From: a virus
Strand: one strand, 5' to 3'
Virus record (IMG/VR): IMGVR_UViG_3300008120_000471
Coordinates: 1-20,562 of that record
DNA: 20,562 bases
The position numbers were made by a program, and so were the translations under genes. How positions within the stretch are numbered: the first letter of the stretch is position 1; every line of letters starts with the position of its first letter. Of the stretch, positions 20,448 through 20,562 are shown piece by piece. A model generated the notes under the pieces. That model was not told where the DNA came from and did not search any database. It saw nothing but the letters and a program-made list of their open reading frames with translations.

Positions 20448-20562
20448 TTATCTACCTTGAGACTTGTAGGTCTTCTTGTAGTTCTTGCTAGTCTTTAGCT
20501 TGCTAGTCTTTGTTTTAGAATGAACGCCTGGCCTGCTGACCTTCTTCTTCTCAAGTTTCCCT
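20448..20562 (-). CDS. Small basic protein, C-terminal part (partial, enters from right edge)
   Basis: The last 37 codons of a frame that is open to the right edge, ending at TAA. The visible part reads KKKVSRPGVHSKTKTSKLKT, then SKNYKKTYKSQGR. About 40 percent of the residues are lysine or arginine. The pattern SRPGVHxKTKTS followed by SKNYKK-Y--QGR is one I recall from short, strongly basic proteins of many tailed phages, which supports a real gene despite the truncation. The start lies outside the window. The function is unknown. Like the other tiny basic proteins here, it could bind nucleic acid or an acidic virion partner. Confidence 0.6.
   Translation of the reverse strand, partial: GKLEKKKVSRPGVHSKTKTSKLKTSKNYKKTYKSQGR

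Noticed and set aside
1-20562. Stop-codon reassignment, as known in some crAss-like phages
   Set aside because: Full-length terminase, portal, capsid and muzzle frames end cleanly at TAA or TGA, and TAG ends the 143-aa gene, with no in-frame stops inside the core genes.
1-20562. tRNA genes, CRISPR arrays, insertion sequences or attachment sites
   Set aside because: No cloverleaf, regularly spaced repeats, transposase or integrase was seen; nearly all bases are used by overlapping minus-strand genes.

Overview
The window looks like a stretch of the late (structural) region of a short-tailed, podovirus-like phage that infects Bacteroidota. All genes are on the minus strand and are read from the right edge to the left edge. 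Gaps are tiny and junctions are often ATGA or TAATG overlaps. The gene order, a terminase large subunit, a long portal, a charged scaffold-like protein, a major capsid protein, neck/ring proteins and a very large muzzle/stabilization-type protein, is the order known from crAss-like phages (Crassvirales) and related flavobacterial podophages. No tape-measure, sheath or major tail-tube gene is visible. Three things point to a Bacteroidota host: repeated TAnnTTTG (-7 type) promoter boxes, start codons preceded by A-rich leaders instead of Shine-Dalgarno sequences, and a BACON-like domain. The exact family and host cannot be fixed from this sequence alone. TAA, TAG and TGA all act as stops here, so there is no sign of code reassignment.

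Layout from right (transcriptionally first) to left. At 20562-20448 the end of a small basic protein enters the window. At 20416-18204 there are four genes of a likely fibre/receptor-binding or capsid-decoration cassette: a mosaic fibre-like protein, a concanavalin/arabinofuranosidase-like lectin module, an 81-aa protein and a 143-aa structural-like protein. At 18148-11136 lies a packaging operon: two small conserved proteins, a protein with two tandem GroES-like halves, a candidate small terminase subunit, terL, the portal, a 48-aa basic protein, an AT-rich free-standing HNH endonuclease, a 105-aa basic protein and a 34-aa basic protein. At 11091-8579 are the scaffold-like protein and the major capsid protein, closed by a strong intrinsic terminator. 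At 8511-7435 are two capsid-associated genes, closed by a weaker terminator. At 7366 to the left edge are two neck/ring-type proteins, the 1356-aa muzzle protein with a C-terminal BACON-like domain, and a tail protein with Ig-like and repeated beta modules that runs off the edge.

The gene products plausibly act in virion building. Scaffold and capsid proteins make the shell. The portal and terminase package DNA. The ring and muzzle proteins close the neck and form the short tail. Several carbohydrate-binding-like modules (BACON, Ig-like, lectin-like) would contact the cell surface. The most notable points are the two promoters placed four bases before an ATG (probable leaderless mRNAs), the tandem GroES-like protein in the packaging operon, a non-canonical Walker A in TerL, the BACON fusion on the muzzle protein and a group of tiny lysine-rich proteins. 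No tRNA, CRISPR array, transposase, integrase or replication gene was found, and no gene-free stretch exceeds 100 bases.
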